64,000 nucleotides of DNA from Alisma plantago-aquatica (Eukaryota; Streptophyta; Magnoliopsida; Alismatales; Alismataceae): positions 1,126,240,744 through 1,126,304,743 of the forward strand of contig OY856412.1 of the NCBI GenBank assembly GCA_963693085.1, given 5' to 3'. This document shows, piece after piece, positions 1-10,800 of the stretch. The notes under the pieces were generated by a model. That model was given only the letters and a program-made list of their open reading frames with translations. It was not told where the DNA came from and searched no databases. Numbering within the stretch: position 1 is the stretch's first letter; each line of letters begins with the position of its first letter. A program made the translations under genes and the position numbers.

Positions 1-1276
1 TTCTAGTGATAACACTAAGGATACTTTGAAGTATGATGAAATATGTAACCTAGGTTTAATTACCTAATATGGATCATTATGTGCTAAACCATAGTTTTGA
101 TCAAACTAATGTGATTAATATGCCCCTAAACTTTGGAAATAAGAAAGAAATGAAATATACGTAGGACTAACAATGTGGATTGTAATTATGTCCTTGATGA
201 TAATCAGTTATTCCCTAATGCAAAATAAGAAAAAAAAATGATGAATTTTGGGTTCTACATAATAATTAGAGTTTCATGAAGACACAACACAATTATTAAT
301 ATAAACCCTTGATCATAGCAAAACTGAAACCTAAGATCCTTTCTTAACCTCAAAACCCTAGACAAGGACTTTTGAGAAGGTGTTAACACCTTAGTGTTGA
401 ATATTGATTTTTAGAGTATATCATATTTGAACATATGTCTTGAGTTGATAGGAAATCATCTTTCCCCCGATTAAGGTACATGTATTAATTAAGGGTAACT
501 CTGTATCATTCTTTATACTTAAAGATTCATGGAGTATACATGATGTTTATTATGAAAATTGCCTTGATTGAATAAATTCTTACCAATTATAAAGATATGT
601 GTTTTTTAAATAGTCCAAGTGATATTTGAACCCCACAAAAATCACATAAGGGTGATTCAGGAAGATAATTACTCCCAAAAATATAAGAGATGATCATTAA
701 GAGCTTGTCATCAATATGATAAGGTGATACGAGTCCATTGCAGGAATCACACCTGGAACAAGCTCCATGGAGTCCAAGGTTGGACTAAATATTGTTACAC
801 GCAATATGATAGAATGATTGTGGACGGGAAATATAAAATAAACATGAAATGTCAATGACATGCCAATATTTAACATTTTACTATACATATGTTGTAATAT
901 GACATGCACACATTAAAGTTGCATACACATACATGACATAGTTTTTACATTGATCTTTTTTTGTTTTAGGCATTTTAGGTTAGATGTCAATCTGAAGAAT
1001 GAAAAAATGGACTCTATAAGGAATAACTCACAAGGCATAAAACTAATGATACATGGAGGATTAGATAGTTTATTTGCAGAACAATTATTAGTTTCCCTTT
1101 TAAAACAAATTGTAATTCAATAGATAAGATCTTATCTTTCCTTTTCTTTTCTGCAATTGTTTTTGATATTATTAGTTGTTATAAGTTGTGTATTATAATG
1201 TGGTGCTTGGAAATATTGGATAATGATTCTTGCGGGCCACATTTACAAGGGATGATTGGACAAGGGGGTCATTATA
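1..1276 (+). repeat. 3' portion of the 5' LTR of an old Ty3/Gypsy element
   Basis: This stretch aligns along its length with about 17088-18397, with shared blocks such as CTTAACCTCAAAACCCTAGA and GATCATTATGTG-like words in the same order. By eye the two copies differ at roughly a fifth of positions. A PBS-like site follows this copy and is absent after the second copy, which is what a 5' versus 3' LTR pair predicts. The LTR start would lie left of the window. A plain segmental duplication is the alternative. Confidence 0.55.
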
Positions 1277-1277
1277 G

Positions 1278-1291
1278 TTTGTATCAGAGTG
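1278..1291 (+). other. Putative tRNA-Met primer binding site
   Basis: The sequence TTTGTATCAGAGTG lies right after the LTR end. It matches the usual plant PBS TGGTATCAGAGC at about 10 of 12 positions. Its place beside only the upstream repeat copy supports the LTR reading; the mismatches fit an old copy. Confidence 0.45.
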
Positions 1292-2116
1292 TAGATATGT
1301 ATTCATAACTTTTGGTGGTTAATAGCTTCAAAACTCTATTGAACTATAAGGGTATTATTAGGTTTTTCTAAAAGTAAATGGTTTCTTGAATGGGCCACAA
1401 CTAGGGGGCTGGTAAAATTTTCTTCTTCTCAACTATCTATTTTATGAGGACTATTGGGAAATTGTGACAAACCTTGAGGGTTTTCTCAAAACAATATACA
1501 AACATGTCTACCATAAGGGTACCTCTTTCTAAACCCTAGAAATTACTTCACCGCTCATCTAAATTAGACTTTCAAGTAAAATTAGGATTGAGGCACACCA
1601 TGCATGCTAAATCATATGAAATAGCTATTGAGATGGGAAAAAATGTTCAATTCATATATTACATAATACATGGTTATCCTATAAGGAGAAATCCTACAAA
1701 CATTTTTTAGCCTAGAGATAATATATAATAACCCAATTAGTAAAAAACCTAAATAGGATAGAGGACACAGAAAGTCTATGAAAAGAAATTCTACCCATAA
1801 AACCCTAATAAAAGCAATGATCTTGGGTATATGATATTAGTGAAGGGGAATAATACTCATATAGGTGTAAACCTTAATAATAAGTGAACACTGGAGGAAA
1901 AAAAAGAATTCTAACAAGGGAAGTTATCTTTTTACCCTAATATATAAGAAATCAAGATCCATGGAAGACAATATGAGGTGGAACATATGTGTATACCCTA
2001 TAATTGAATAGATATAGTTGTAATATTATATGTATAATGCCTCCAATTCAAGAGAGGAACCCAATCTCCTTGAGTTTTATCAACCCTAGACTAATAGCTC
2101 CCAAGGATGGGACTAT
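1292..2116. other. Gene-free internal remnant of the Gypsy element
   Basis: AT-rich sequence between the putative PBS and the CACTA-1 insertion point. I see no reading frame that resembles gag. The element appears too decayed here to annotate further. Confidence 0.4.
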
Positions 2117-2130
2117 CACTACTACAGAAA
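2117..2130 (+). repeat. CACTA-1 left terminal inverted repeat
   Basis: CACTACTACAGAAA, an exact inverted match to 12079-12092. Terminal CACTA is bound and cut by CACTA transposases in known members of the superfamily. Confidence 0.95.
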
Positions 2131-2152
2131 TAGCATTCAGTGACACTTTTCT

Positions 2153-2540
2153 GGGCGTCGGTTATTAAGAAAAACCGACGCCTTCTATGTCAGGCGTCGG
2201 TTGTTTACGAAAACCAACGTCTATATTCGAAGACCAGCCAGACACGGGTACCGCTTTGTCTTCAGTGTCGGTTGTTTATAACAAACCGACGCTTAAAGTC
2301 ACCCGCGAAAAATAGTGTCCTTTTCAGCGTCGGTTATTTAGGTAGACACCGACGCCTATGTCTGATGAAAATTTGCGCGAAAAGTGTCACCTTCAGCGTC
2401 GGTGATTAAAGGATAACCGACGCTGAAGGTGGTTCCCGCCAAACAATTTCATGAAATTATCGCCCAGTTGGACGTCGGTTTTCTCAGACAACCGACGCTA
2501 AAGACGTTTAGGCGTCGGTTGTTGTAAAAAACCGACGCTA
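2153..2540. repeat. CACTA-1 left subterminal palindrome cluster
   Basis: About seven short hairpins with arms near GGCGTCGGTT and AACCGACGCC, spaced 25-70 bp apart; the first is at about 2154-2182. In En/Spm elements subterminal motifs of this kind are the binding sites of the TNPA-type protein. CpG content is high within otherwise AT-rich DNA. Confidence 0.85.
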
Positions 2541-2919
2541 TTTGGGACTTTATAACCCGCGATGCCCGACTCTTCCTCTTCTTCTGTTTCATTGCGAGCC
2601 CTTTTTCTGCTTCTCCGTCGATTTCCCACCCTGTCGCCGTCGATTCTCTTCTCCTTCTTCTCCACGACAGCGCCGTCGTGCCGCCACTGCTACTCCGGCG
2701 CCCCCTTCTCCGCCGCCACTGCTGCTGGAGCTCGCCGCCGACGCCTGACGAGCCTGGAGCTCGCCGCCTCAGCCTGCCTGACGCCTGGAGCTGATCGCCG
2801 CCGCGGCCTGCCTGACTGGAGCTCGCCGCCGACGGCGCCGCCGACGCCTGCTTGACACCTGGAGCTCGCCGCCACGCCATCAGCTTCCACCTGACTCCCG
2901 CTGCCTCCCGCGCCAACAG
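2541..2919 (+). other. GC-rich probable 5' untranslated exon and promoter region of CACTA-1
   Basis: GC-rich sequence with repeated GAGCTCGCCGCC-like words, ending at a good donor (CCAACAG|GTATGC, exon end 2919). An acceptor just before the transposase ATG (CATAG|AATGG at 4465) makes this the likely leader exon, with an intron at 2920-4465. CACTA-2 has a GC-rich counterpart at 33850-34200. Several short open frames cross it on both strands but none is conserved. Role inferred. Confidence 0.55.
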
Positions 2920-3872
2920 GTATGCGCCAACTGGTTTTCTGGAGTCAGTGTTCTTAGACAATTATAAAAAAAGAACTATATACTAGAAATTTTGATAACT
3001 GTTCTTAGACACATCTTTATCTCTGACTAAGGTAGTTTTCATTTGATATCATATTCATCATGTTCATCATGTTGTTGTTTTTTATTGCAATTTTATGTAG
3101 ATATTCTCCTTTAAATCCTAAGAAAATTATACACCCTTTAATTACAAACCCTAATTCACCTCTAGTCACTCACTTCTATCGATTATCCAAATGTAAATTG
3201 CCCCTTACTATGTCACCATTCATTCCAATGCAAAACTGGACCTTCCTACGCCACCATTTACTCAAAAGGTAGTTTTCATTTGATATCTAATTATTACATT
3301 AAGGATACTGAAAAAACTATATGAGTTACACCTTCATAGGAATGCATACAACTTCTATCTGAAAGAGATCTAAACATGATAAAAAATAATCTAAGATACA
3401 ACTTTCTTCATTTAGGACTAGTCCAAGTATCTACAAAATCCTTAACTAGAAAAGGTATAAATTATTCCTTACTTCTATCCCTTAGAGACTGTAAGCATCT
3501 AAAATTCTCAGATTCCCTTCTTAGACTTCTAGAATCAACACTACATGAAGAATATGTTTCCTTCGATAATATGTTATAACATAGTATGATCTTAATCTGA
3601 TCTGGATGTTCAAAATAATGTAGTATGTTAAATATGATGATTAGGGATACATATAATGTCTAGTAAAGATTCCTAGACCTTTTGTTTGAAACTATTGATT
3701 TCTTGATTTATTATTTAATAATGCTCTGTTGATTAGGATTAACCATGTTGCATGTAGTTTATAGACAGTTATTATATATAAGAATGCAACACATGTATTT
3801 GTTGGCCTAGAAACCCGTCCAAGATTTACTCATTAGGAGTAAATCTTGGATAGTCCCCGGTTTGGGACTGTT

Positions 3873-4062
3873 CTTGAACACCTAATCTCACTTAGGATGT
3901 AAGTGTATAATGTGTATTGGGTTTTTGAGAAACTTTCAGTAGCATTTCCCTGTTTGTTCTCTAAGTACATATGTACTTAGAGAACAGCGGGGAAATGCTG
4001 CCGAAATTTTCTTGAAAACCAATTACGCATTATACACTTACTAGTGAGATTAGGTGTTCAAG
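3873..4062. repeat. Long intronic hairpin 1 of CACTA-1
   Basis: Inverted arms of about 90 bp running from CTTGAACACCTAATCTCAC to GTGAGATTAGGTGTTCAAG. The centre is the perfect palindrome AAGTACATATGTACTT at 3963-3978. It lies in the predicted intron, so a transcript would fold into a long stem. Confidence 0.85.
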
Positions 4063-4188
4063 GATGGGATAGGTGGTACACATTTATTATATATAAGAAT
4101 GACATCAAATGTGTTTGTTGGCCTAGAAACCCGTCCAAGATTGACTCATTAGGAGTAAATCTTGGATAGTCCCCGGTTTGGGACTGTT

Positions 4189-4377
4189 CTTGAACACCTA
4201 ATCTCACTTAGGATGTAAGTGTATAATGTGTATTGGGTTTTCGAGAAAATTTTGGTAGCATTTCCCCGTTTGTTCTCTAAGTACATATGTACTTAGAGAA
4301 CAGCGGGGAAATGCTGCCGAAATTTTCTCGAAAACCCAATACACATTATACACTTACTAGTGAGATTAGGTGTTCAA
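4189..4377. repeat. Long intronic hairpin 2 of CACTA-1
   Basis: Second copy of the hairpin, better paired than the first (for example GGGGAAATGCTGCCGAAATT against its partner). The centre is at 4285/4286. Confidence 0.85.
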
Positions 4378-4466
4378 GGATGGGATAGGTGGTACACATT
4401 TATTATATACTAGGGAAATGTTGCCTAATCTTTTCCTAATATATACTTGTTTTCTCTGATCATAGA

Positions 4467-7400
4467 ATGGATAGATCATGGATGTCGATTCGTAATCGTT
4501 GCACCCCAGAGTTTATATCTGGTCTTGATCAGTTTATTAGATTTGCCGAGGAACATAGGAAAAAACCTACAGATAGGTTCTACTGTCCATGTAGGCATTG
4601 CGGTAACAACTTGAAAGTCAACACTGGTGAGGAAATCAAAAGTCATGTCATGTGCAACGGGATTGTACAAGGCTATACAGAATGGCACTGGCATGGAGAG
4701 ATTTCAAAATCGAAACCAGTAGATGTCGATAGCAGTGCTTGGGTGGAAGAAGAAATTGCCTCTGATGACGTAAATGTGAACGAACCAGTTCCAGCAGACA
4801 TCGTTGATGCGATGTTGGATAGTTGTAGGGTAGAGCACACCGATCCACCTCCTATCTTTACAAACATTGTGCATGATGCTGAGATACCGTTATACACAGG
4901 TTGTGCTAAGTTTACGAAGCTTAGCGCTGTCTTGAGATTGTATAAGTTGAAAGCTAACAATAGATGGAGCGACAAAAGCTTCACTTCATTGTTGACTTTG
5001 TTGAAAGAAATGCTTCCTGAAGGAAACGAGCTTCCAATCTCAACATACCAGGTAAAGAAAATGTTGTGCCCAATGGGAATGGAGGCCAAGAAGATACACG
5101 CATGCCCGAATGATTGTGTATTATTTCAAAAGGACTATGTAGATTTGAAAGATTGTCCAAAATGTGGTGCGTCACGGTATAAATTGACGACTTCGGGGGA
5201 GTCCAAAACTGGTTCTCCTGCCAAGGTGTTGTGGTATCTACCTATAATATCACGGTTTCAACGCTTGTTTGCAAATCCGAAAGATGCGAAGAATCTGAGG
5301 TGGCATGCAGATGTTAAGAAAAATAATGATGGGATCCTACGACATGCGTCTGATTCCCCACAGTGGAAGAAGATTGATCTATTGTACCCTAAATTTGGTG
5401 AAGAAGATAGGAATCTAAGACTTGGGCTTTGTACAGATGGAATGAATCCGTACGGGACATTGAGCAGCCAACATAGCACTAGGCCAGTCATGCTTGTTAT
5501 ATACAATCTTCCTCCCTGGATGTGTATGAAAAATAAGTATGTTATGTTGTCATTGTTGATATCGGGCCCTAAACAACCCGGAAATGATATCGATGTTTAT
5601 CTTGAACCTTTGATTGATGACTTAAAGAAACTTTGGGCTGAAGGTGTGATGACCTATGATGCTTCAGCAAGAGAGACATTTCGTTTGCACGCTATGTTGT
5701 TTTGCACTATTAATGACTTTCCAACATATGGGAATTTGTCTGGATATAGTGTCAAAGGAGCTAAAGCGTGTCCTATATGTGAAGAAAACACTGATTCAAT
5801 AAGACTAAAACATGGCGGCAAGACTGTATATCTTGGTCATCGAAGGTTTCTTTCAAAATTCCATCCGTATCGTAGGAAGCGCAAAGCATTCAATGGATGG
5901 AATGATGAACGAAGTGCACCTAAACCTATACCAGGGGATGTTGTTTATGAAAGAGTAAAAGACATTGTCAATGAATTTGGTAAGAAATCACAATGTAGTA
6001 TGGCCACACGGAGTGACAATTCTTCATTCAAGAAGAAGTCAATATTTTGGGATCTTCCTTATTGGAGTTCTTTGACAGTCAGGCATTGTATCGATGTAAT
6101 GCACGTTGAGAAAAATGTCTGTGATAGCATCACTGGTACTCTATTAAATATACCAGGTAAGACTAAAGATGGGATAAAATCCAGACTGGACCTACGTGAA
6201 ATGGGAATAAGGTCAGAATTAACAGAATTACGTGAAATGGGTAATAAAAGAACATACTTACCTCCCGCTTGTTACACGTTGTCTAGAAAGGAGAAGAAAA
6301 CTTTTTGTGAATGCTTGGTAAATGTTAAGGTGCCACATGGTTACTCATCCAACATCCGTAGATTGGTATCAATGAAAGATCTGAAGTTGATAGGTCTTAA
6401 ATCTCATGATTGTCACACTCTAATGCAACAAATATTGCCCGTGGCAATTCGATCTATATTGCCGAAGCATGTAAGGTTTGCGATTACCAGACTTTGTTTC
6501 TTTTTCAACAGTCTATGCAGCAAAGTTATTGACCCTGATACTCTCGATAATTTGCAAAGAGAAGTGGTTGTTACCCTATGTCAGCTTGAGATGTATTTCC
6601 CTCCTTCGTTCTTTGATATCATGGTACATCTTGTTGTCCACTTGACTAGGGAAGTGAAAATGTTGGGACCAGTTTTCTTGCATTGGATGTATCCCTTTGA
6701 ACGATACATGAGCGTTTTTAAAGGTGATGTTCGAAACCGTTATCGGCCTGAAGGGAGTATTATTGAAGGTTATGTGGCGAGAGAGGTTATGGATTTTTGC
6801 AATGACTTTCTCAGTGGTAATGACACTCCTGATAATGACAAGAATATTGAGGAGGGCAAAGGAATTTTGGGATCACGGGTGAAAGTAATCAGCCGTGAGC
6901 AGTTGGAACAAGCTCACTTGTATATTTTACACAATATGGATGAAGTGAGTGTTTATATCGAGGAACATACCAATTTCATAAAGAGACAACATCCTCGAGC
7001 AAGTTCAATGTGGCTTGCTAGAGAGCATAATAAGACTTTTACTAAGTGGTTTGAAGATAAAGTCTTACATCAACTATCTCAAACACCACATGATATTACA
7101 GAAACTATCAAATGCCTCGCCTTTAAACCAAAACCGAATGTTATGTCTTATGAAGGGTTTGACATTAATGGATTCACATATTACACAAAGCGCCAAGATG
7201 ATAAGAGTGTCGTCCAAAATAGTGGGGTCACTCTTCAAGCGTCGACTATGTACTTTGCAAGTGCAAAGGATAAGAGTCCACGTGAAGCTAAAATGTCATA
7301 TTACGGTGTCATTGAGGACATTTGGGAGTTTGACTACATAGATTTCAAAATTCCGCTCTTTAAATGTAATTGGGTTGATAACACCAAAGGAGTTATAGTG

Positions 7401-7715
7401 GATGAATTGGGTTTCACTTTGGTGAACTTTGAAAAGATTGGCGAGAAGGGTGAACCATTCATATTGGCATCACAGGCGAAACAAATATTCTATATCGATG
7501 ATCCTGCAAATGAGAAATGGTTGGTTGTTCTTCATGGTAAAAGACAGTTCATTGAAGATCCTATAGATGAAGAAGAGTACTATGATAAGTATGATGACTC
7601 CAGTCCATTCTCAGTTGGGTTGCCAACTCCACAAAATATTGAAGCTAATGATGACTTATATGTGCGCGGAGATCACAATGAAGGATTGTTAATTGATAAA
7701 AGATCACAATTTTAG
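4467..7715 (+). CDS. TNP2-type (TNPD-like) CACTA transposase, intact
   Basis: A 1082-residue uninterrupted frame; the family is usually about 700-1100 residues. Residues ~3-78 look like the transposase-associated zinc-binding domain (DRSWM start, then CPCRHCGN with Cys/His spacing, HVMCNGI, WHWHGE). Residues ~275-450 match the Transposase_21 core, with LRWHADV near 277, LCTDGMNPYG near 319-330, GPKQPGNDIDVYLEPLIDDL near 367-386 and CPICEENT. Acidic residues in those blocks are candidates for the DDE/D set, not proven. Residues ~680-783 resemble DUF4218 (LEMYFPPSFFD, HWMYPFERYM) and ~946-1027 resemble DUF4216 (YYGVIEDIWE, IPLFKCNWVD). The protein would cut at the CACTA ends in the nucleus. The ATG is the first after a predicted 3' splice site and begins the conserved domain. 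The Ulp1-domain gene lies 157 bp downstream on the same strand. Confidence 0.93.
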   Translation: MDRSWMSIRNRCTPEFISGLDQFIRFAEEHRKKPTDRFYCPCRHCGNNLKVNTGEEIKSHVMCNGIVQGYTEWHWHGEISKSKPVDVDSSAWVEEEIASDDVNVNEPVPADIVDAMLDSCRVEHTDPPPIFTNIVHDAEIPLYTGCAKFTKLSAVLRLYKLKANNRWSDKSFTSLLTLLKEMLPEGNELPISTYQVKKMLCPMGMEAKKIHACPNDCVLFQKDYVDLKDCPKCGASRYKLTTSGESKTGSPAKVLWYLPIISRFQRLFANPKDAKNLRWHADVKKNNDGILRHASDSPQWKKIDLLYPKFGEEDRNLRLGLCTDGMNPYGTLSSQHSTRPVMLVIYNLPPWMCMKNKYVMLSLLISGPKQPGNDIDVYLEPLIDDLKKLWAEGVMTYDASARETFRLHAMLFCTINDFPTYGNLSGYSVKGAKACPICEENTDSIRLKHGGKTVYLGHRRFLSKFHPYRRKRKAFNGWNDERSAPKPIPGDVVYERVKDIVNEFGKKSQCSMATRSDNSSFKKKSIFWDLPYWSSLTVRHCIDVMHVEKNVCDSITGTLLNIPGKTKDGIKSRLDLREMGIRSELTELREMGNKRTYLPPACYTLSRKEKKTFCECLVNVKVPHGYSSNIRRLVSMKDLKLIGLKSHDCHTLMQQILPVAIRSILPKHVRFAITRLCFFFNSLCSKVIDPDTLDNLQREVVVTLCQLEMYFPPSFFDIMVHLVVHLTREVKMLGPVFLHWMYPFERYMSVFKGDVRNRYRPEGSIIEGYVAREVMDFCNDFLSGNDTPDNDKNIEEGKGILGSRVKVISREQLEQAHLYILHNMDEVSVYIEEHTNFIKRQHPRASSMWLAREHNKTFTKWFEDKVLHQLSQTPHDITETIKCLAFKPKPNVMSYEGFDINGFTYYTKRQDDKSVVQNSGVTLQASTMYFASAKDKSPREAKMSYYGVIEDIWEFDYIDFKIPLFKCNWVDNTKGVIVDELGFTLVNFEKIGEKGEPFILASQAKQIFYIDDPANEKWLVVLHGKRQFIEDPIDEEEYYDKYDDSSPFSVGLPTPQNIEANDDLYVRGDHNEGLLIDKRSQF

Positions 7716-7730
7716 AGACATGTATGTTTA

Positions 7731-7859
7731 TACAAATGCTAAATGTTTGCCTTTTTCTAGTTAATACAAATGCTAAATGTTTGCCTTTTTCTAGTTAATA
7801 CAAATGCTAAATGTTTGCCTTTTTCTAGTTAATAGAAATGCTAAATGTTTGCCTTTTTA
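7731..7859. repeat. 34-bp tandem repeat between the two CACTA-1 genes
   Basis: About 3.8 copies of a 34-bp unit beginning TACAAATGCTAAATGTTTGC, followed by a T-rich part. Copies are almost identical, so the expansion is recent. It lies just after the transposase stop and ends just before the next gene's ATG at 7873. Confidence 0.9.
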
Positions 7860-7872
7860 ATGACATTTTCAG

Positions 7873-10800
7873 ATGGCTGACCATGATGAGCATGATGTCC
7901 ATGATGAGCATGAAGTCCATGATGAGCATGCTGTCCATGACGAGCATGGCGAGGATACTAATGTAAGTTCTAAAAACATATCTTGTATTTCTATAAAATT
8001 CATTATCTTCTAGTTATGTCATATATCCTATATTTCTATATTGGGCTAAGTTAGTGTGTTTTATTTTTGTCAAATTTTAGGTTGATGCACCTGTACCCAC
8101 TGAAGCACTGGAGCAACTTGATGCGCAACACCAGACACTTAACAAGAAAAGGGGCATCACTCTGTTGAAGAAGTTATTAGCGCTAAGTGGTAGTGGATCT
8201 AAATTGGTGGTGGAGTTTGATAATGGAGGAAATCCAATTGGAGTGAACCGCAATAATTTTGTGAACTATCTTGGGTGTACCACTCGGAGCCATTGTGGTG
8301 TTAAGTATGACAATTGGCATAAAGTTCCTCAAGGGAAAAAAGACTTGATATGGAAGGATTTATGCGTGAGTTATTATTATTTGCAATTCTATTTTGTAGA
8401 TTACAAATTCTATTATTTGCAATTCTATTTTGGATACTAGTTAATAACATTTCTATTTTACAGAATCTGTTTGCATTGGATGAGAAGTTGCATCGTAAAA
8501 ATGTGATGCAACGCGCTGGAAAGATGCTTAGGAATTATAGGACAAATCTAAACAGAGAATACATAAAAGAGGGTGATAAGAAGAAGAAGTCAGCCCTTGA
8601 ACAATGGAACTTCTTGGACAAAGAAGATTGGGACAATTTTGTTGCTTCAAGAAAATCTGAAGAATTCAAGGTATTAGGCGTCACTCCTAATTTAATTAAT
8701 ATACATTGTATTCACCTATTCAAGATTAGCATTTAGTGCTACTAACCAAATCATTAATGTGCATACTAACTAGGCCCTCAGTGACGCACAAAAAGCAAGG
8801 CGTGCACTGAATGTGCATGACCACACTATGGGTCCAAAAGGCTATGCAAGCGTTCGCCAAAGACTACAGGCGGAGTCTGCGGCTACTCAGGAGTCTGCTC
8901 CTACTCAGGAGTCTGCCACACCCATGCCTCGCCATGATATCTGGATAGCTGGCAGGCAAAACAAGAAGGGTGAAATAAAGAAGCCTGTAACTGCTGAGGC
9001 GGCTGCAAAAATGGTAAAATACAACTCTTAGAGAAATCGTTTGAATATTGATTATTTGTGGTGTTAACTTACCAATTTCTGTTTATGGTGATTAGCGGGA
9101 GCTGCACGAGCAGAGGAAACAAGGCACGTTCATCCCTCAGGGCACAAGGGATGAATTAACAGTTGCTCTGGGTAACCCAGAGCATCCTGGACGTGTTAGA
9201 GGTGCCGGCGCTGGTGTTGGCATCAAAGCATTCTTTGGGCCATCCCAGCGCAAACCCAGAGCGGGACTTTCTCAAGAAGAGGTAACCTATTCTTTTTTTA
9301 GAATGTTACTGCAAAAGGAAATTCATTAATAAGAAGCTAATGTTTCTTTTATCCATGTATAGGAGAATAAGAGAGTTGAGGATTTAGTTGCTAAGAAGAT
9401 CAACGATGTAGTTGCTGAGAAGGTCAAGGAAGAATTGCTGCGGTGGCAGGCATCTCAGGCTTCCAATACGCCTATGGCGACCCACTCTTCTCCTGATGCA
9501 CAGACTGCGAGTAATCCTGGAGACCCATCGCCTAGCACGTCTGCTGTAAGTATTGTTTATGACATTGTAGTTAGTCTTTTCAAGTTGTTATGTTTTCAAG
9601 ATGATATGTATATATGTATAATATTCTTTACGTAAATTTGTAGGCATTGAAGCCATGCCGCTTAAGAATGCAAGACTACGTTGTTGCAGAGGCGCAGGCT
9701 TACCCGTCCCTTCCTGGGGCAATGTTTCACGGGACTCCAATGCCACAGGGCTACGTTCGTGTGAGCCCGATACGTGTGTTACCTGATTGGAGAGAAGCTA
9801 CATTGCCATATCCCCACCCGGATATTGATAGACTTGCTGATGCAGAAGGCGGGGTGATATTGTGGCCCAAAGCAGATGTCGTCTACACGACTAAAATTGT
9901 AAGATAAATTTACATTGATTTAGACTGTTAATGTGTATATATGATGTCAACTGATCTGAAATTATATGTACAGGTTAAAAAGAAGACACCAGGAGCACCT
10001 AGGCCTCCACTTCCACTTCCCGCATTACCCGATTGGGTTCCAACTGACCTAACATACCCGTTAGGTCCTGCTTGTAGGGGAATGGCATGTTGGCTACGGG
10101 CACATAATGTACATTGCCCTATAATTATTTCTTTAGATGCAGATTATGCAGGTCAATCATACGATAGCTCTTTATTTATACAAGATATTATTGAGCTGTT
10201 TATGTATGATTGGCTGAATACATCAATGATAGAGACATGGATAAGGTGAGATCTTGTTTATACATCCATATACCTTGTGTAAGATCCGGTGATCTGGTTT
10301 CTTATATATTAATGCATACGCCTATATGTTTTGCAGCTACCTAGTCGAAGATCATTGCAAACAATTTGCATTTGATCATGTGGGATTTTTGATTCCATCA
10401 TTGATTAGTTTGGTAGCTAAAGACCCTGATAATGTTCAACAATACTGTATAGATGCTTTTACAATTTTTGGTCAGCAAAAGAAGACGATAATAATAGCTC
10501 CATTCAATGTCAAGTAAGTTTACTTTATTTATAATTTGGACTTAAGAAAATTCCATTTTTATTTTGCATTTTGAGTTATTAATTGTTAACTTCTTACTTC
10601 TAGCGGTAGACATTGGGAGTTACTAGTCATTGTCCCCGGGACATTCACTGTTTATTATCTAGATCCTGCGGGGAGTACATTGAACACTAAAATTGGACAC
10701 GTAATGAGAATGCCATTATTCTGGTGAGAAATATTTCATTTTTATATCCGTTAACATCTTTTATTACATTACTATTTACTTATGCAATTTATTGTGTTAT

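Larger units (their letters stand above)
3769..4396. repeat. Tandem duplication (~314 bp units) in the CACTA-1 leader intron
   Basis: Unit 1 covers 3769-4082 and unit 2 covers 4083-4396, nearly identical. Each holds a ~33-bp imperfect palindrome (TCCAAGATTTACTC...) and a ~190-bp hairpin. The same unit occurs twice in CACTA-2 at 32125-33361. Confidence 0.85.

Noticed and set aside
1292..1400. Extension of the 1-1276 / 17088-18397 similarity beyond the LTR end (for example ACTTTTGG near 1308 and 18418)
   Set aside because: The match is short and in AT-rich sequence. I kept the boundary at the PBS, but a longer duplication is not fully excluded.
2449..2961. 170-codon minus-strand frame over the GC-rich leader of CACTA-1, and similar frames at 33854-34205
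   Set aside because: GC-rich sequence has few stops in all frames. The frames overlap each other on both strands, are not conserved between CACTA-1 and CACTA-2, and run across subterminal palindromes.
4476..5506. Minus-strand frames over the transposase gene (4476-4694, 4673-5089, 5258-5506)
   Set aside because: Shadows of the plus-strand transposase, with no recognisable motifs.
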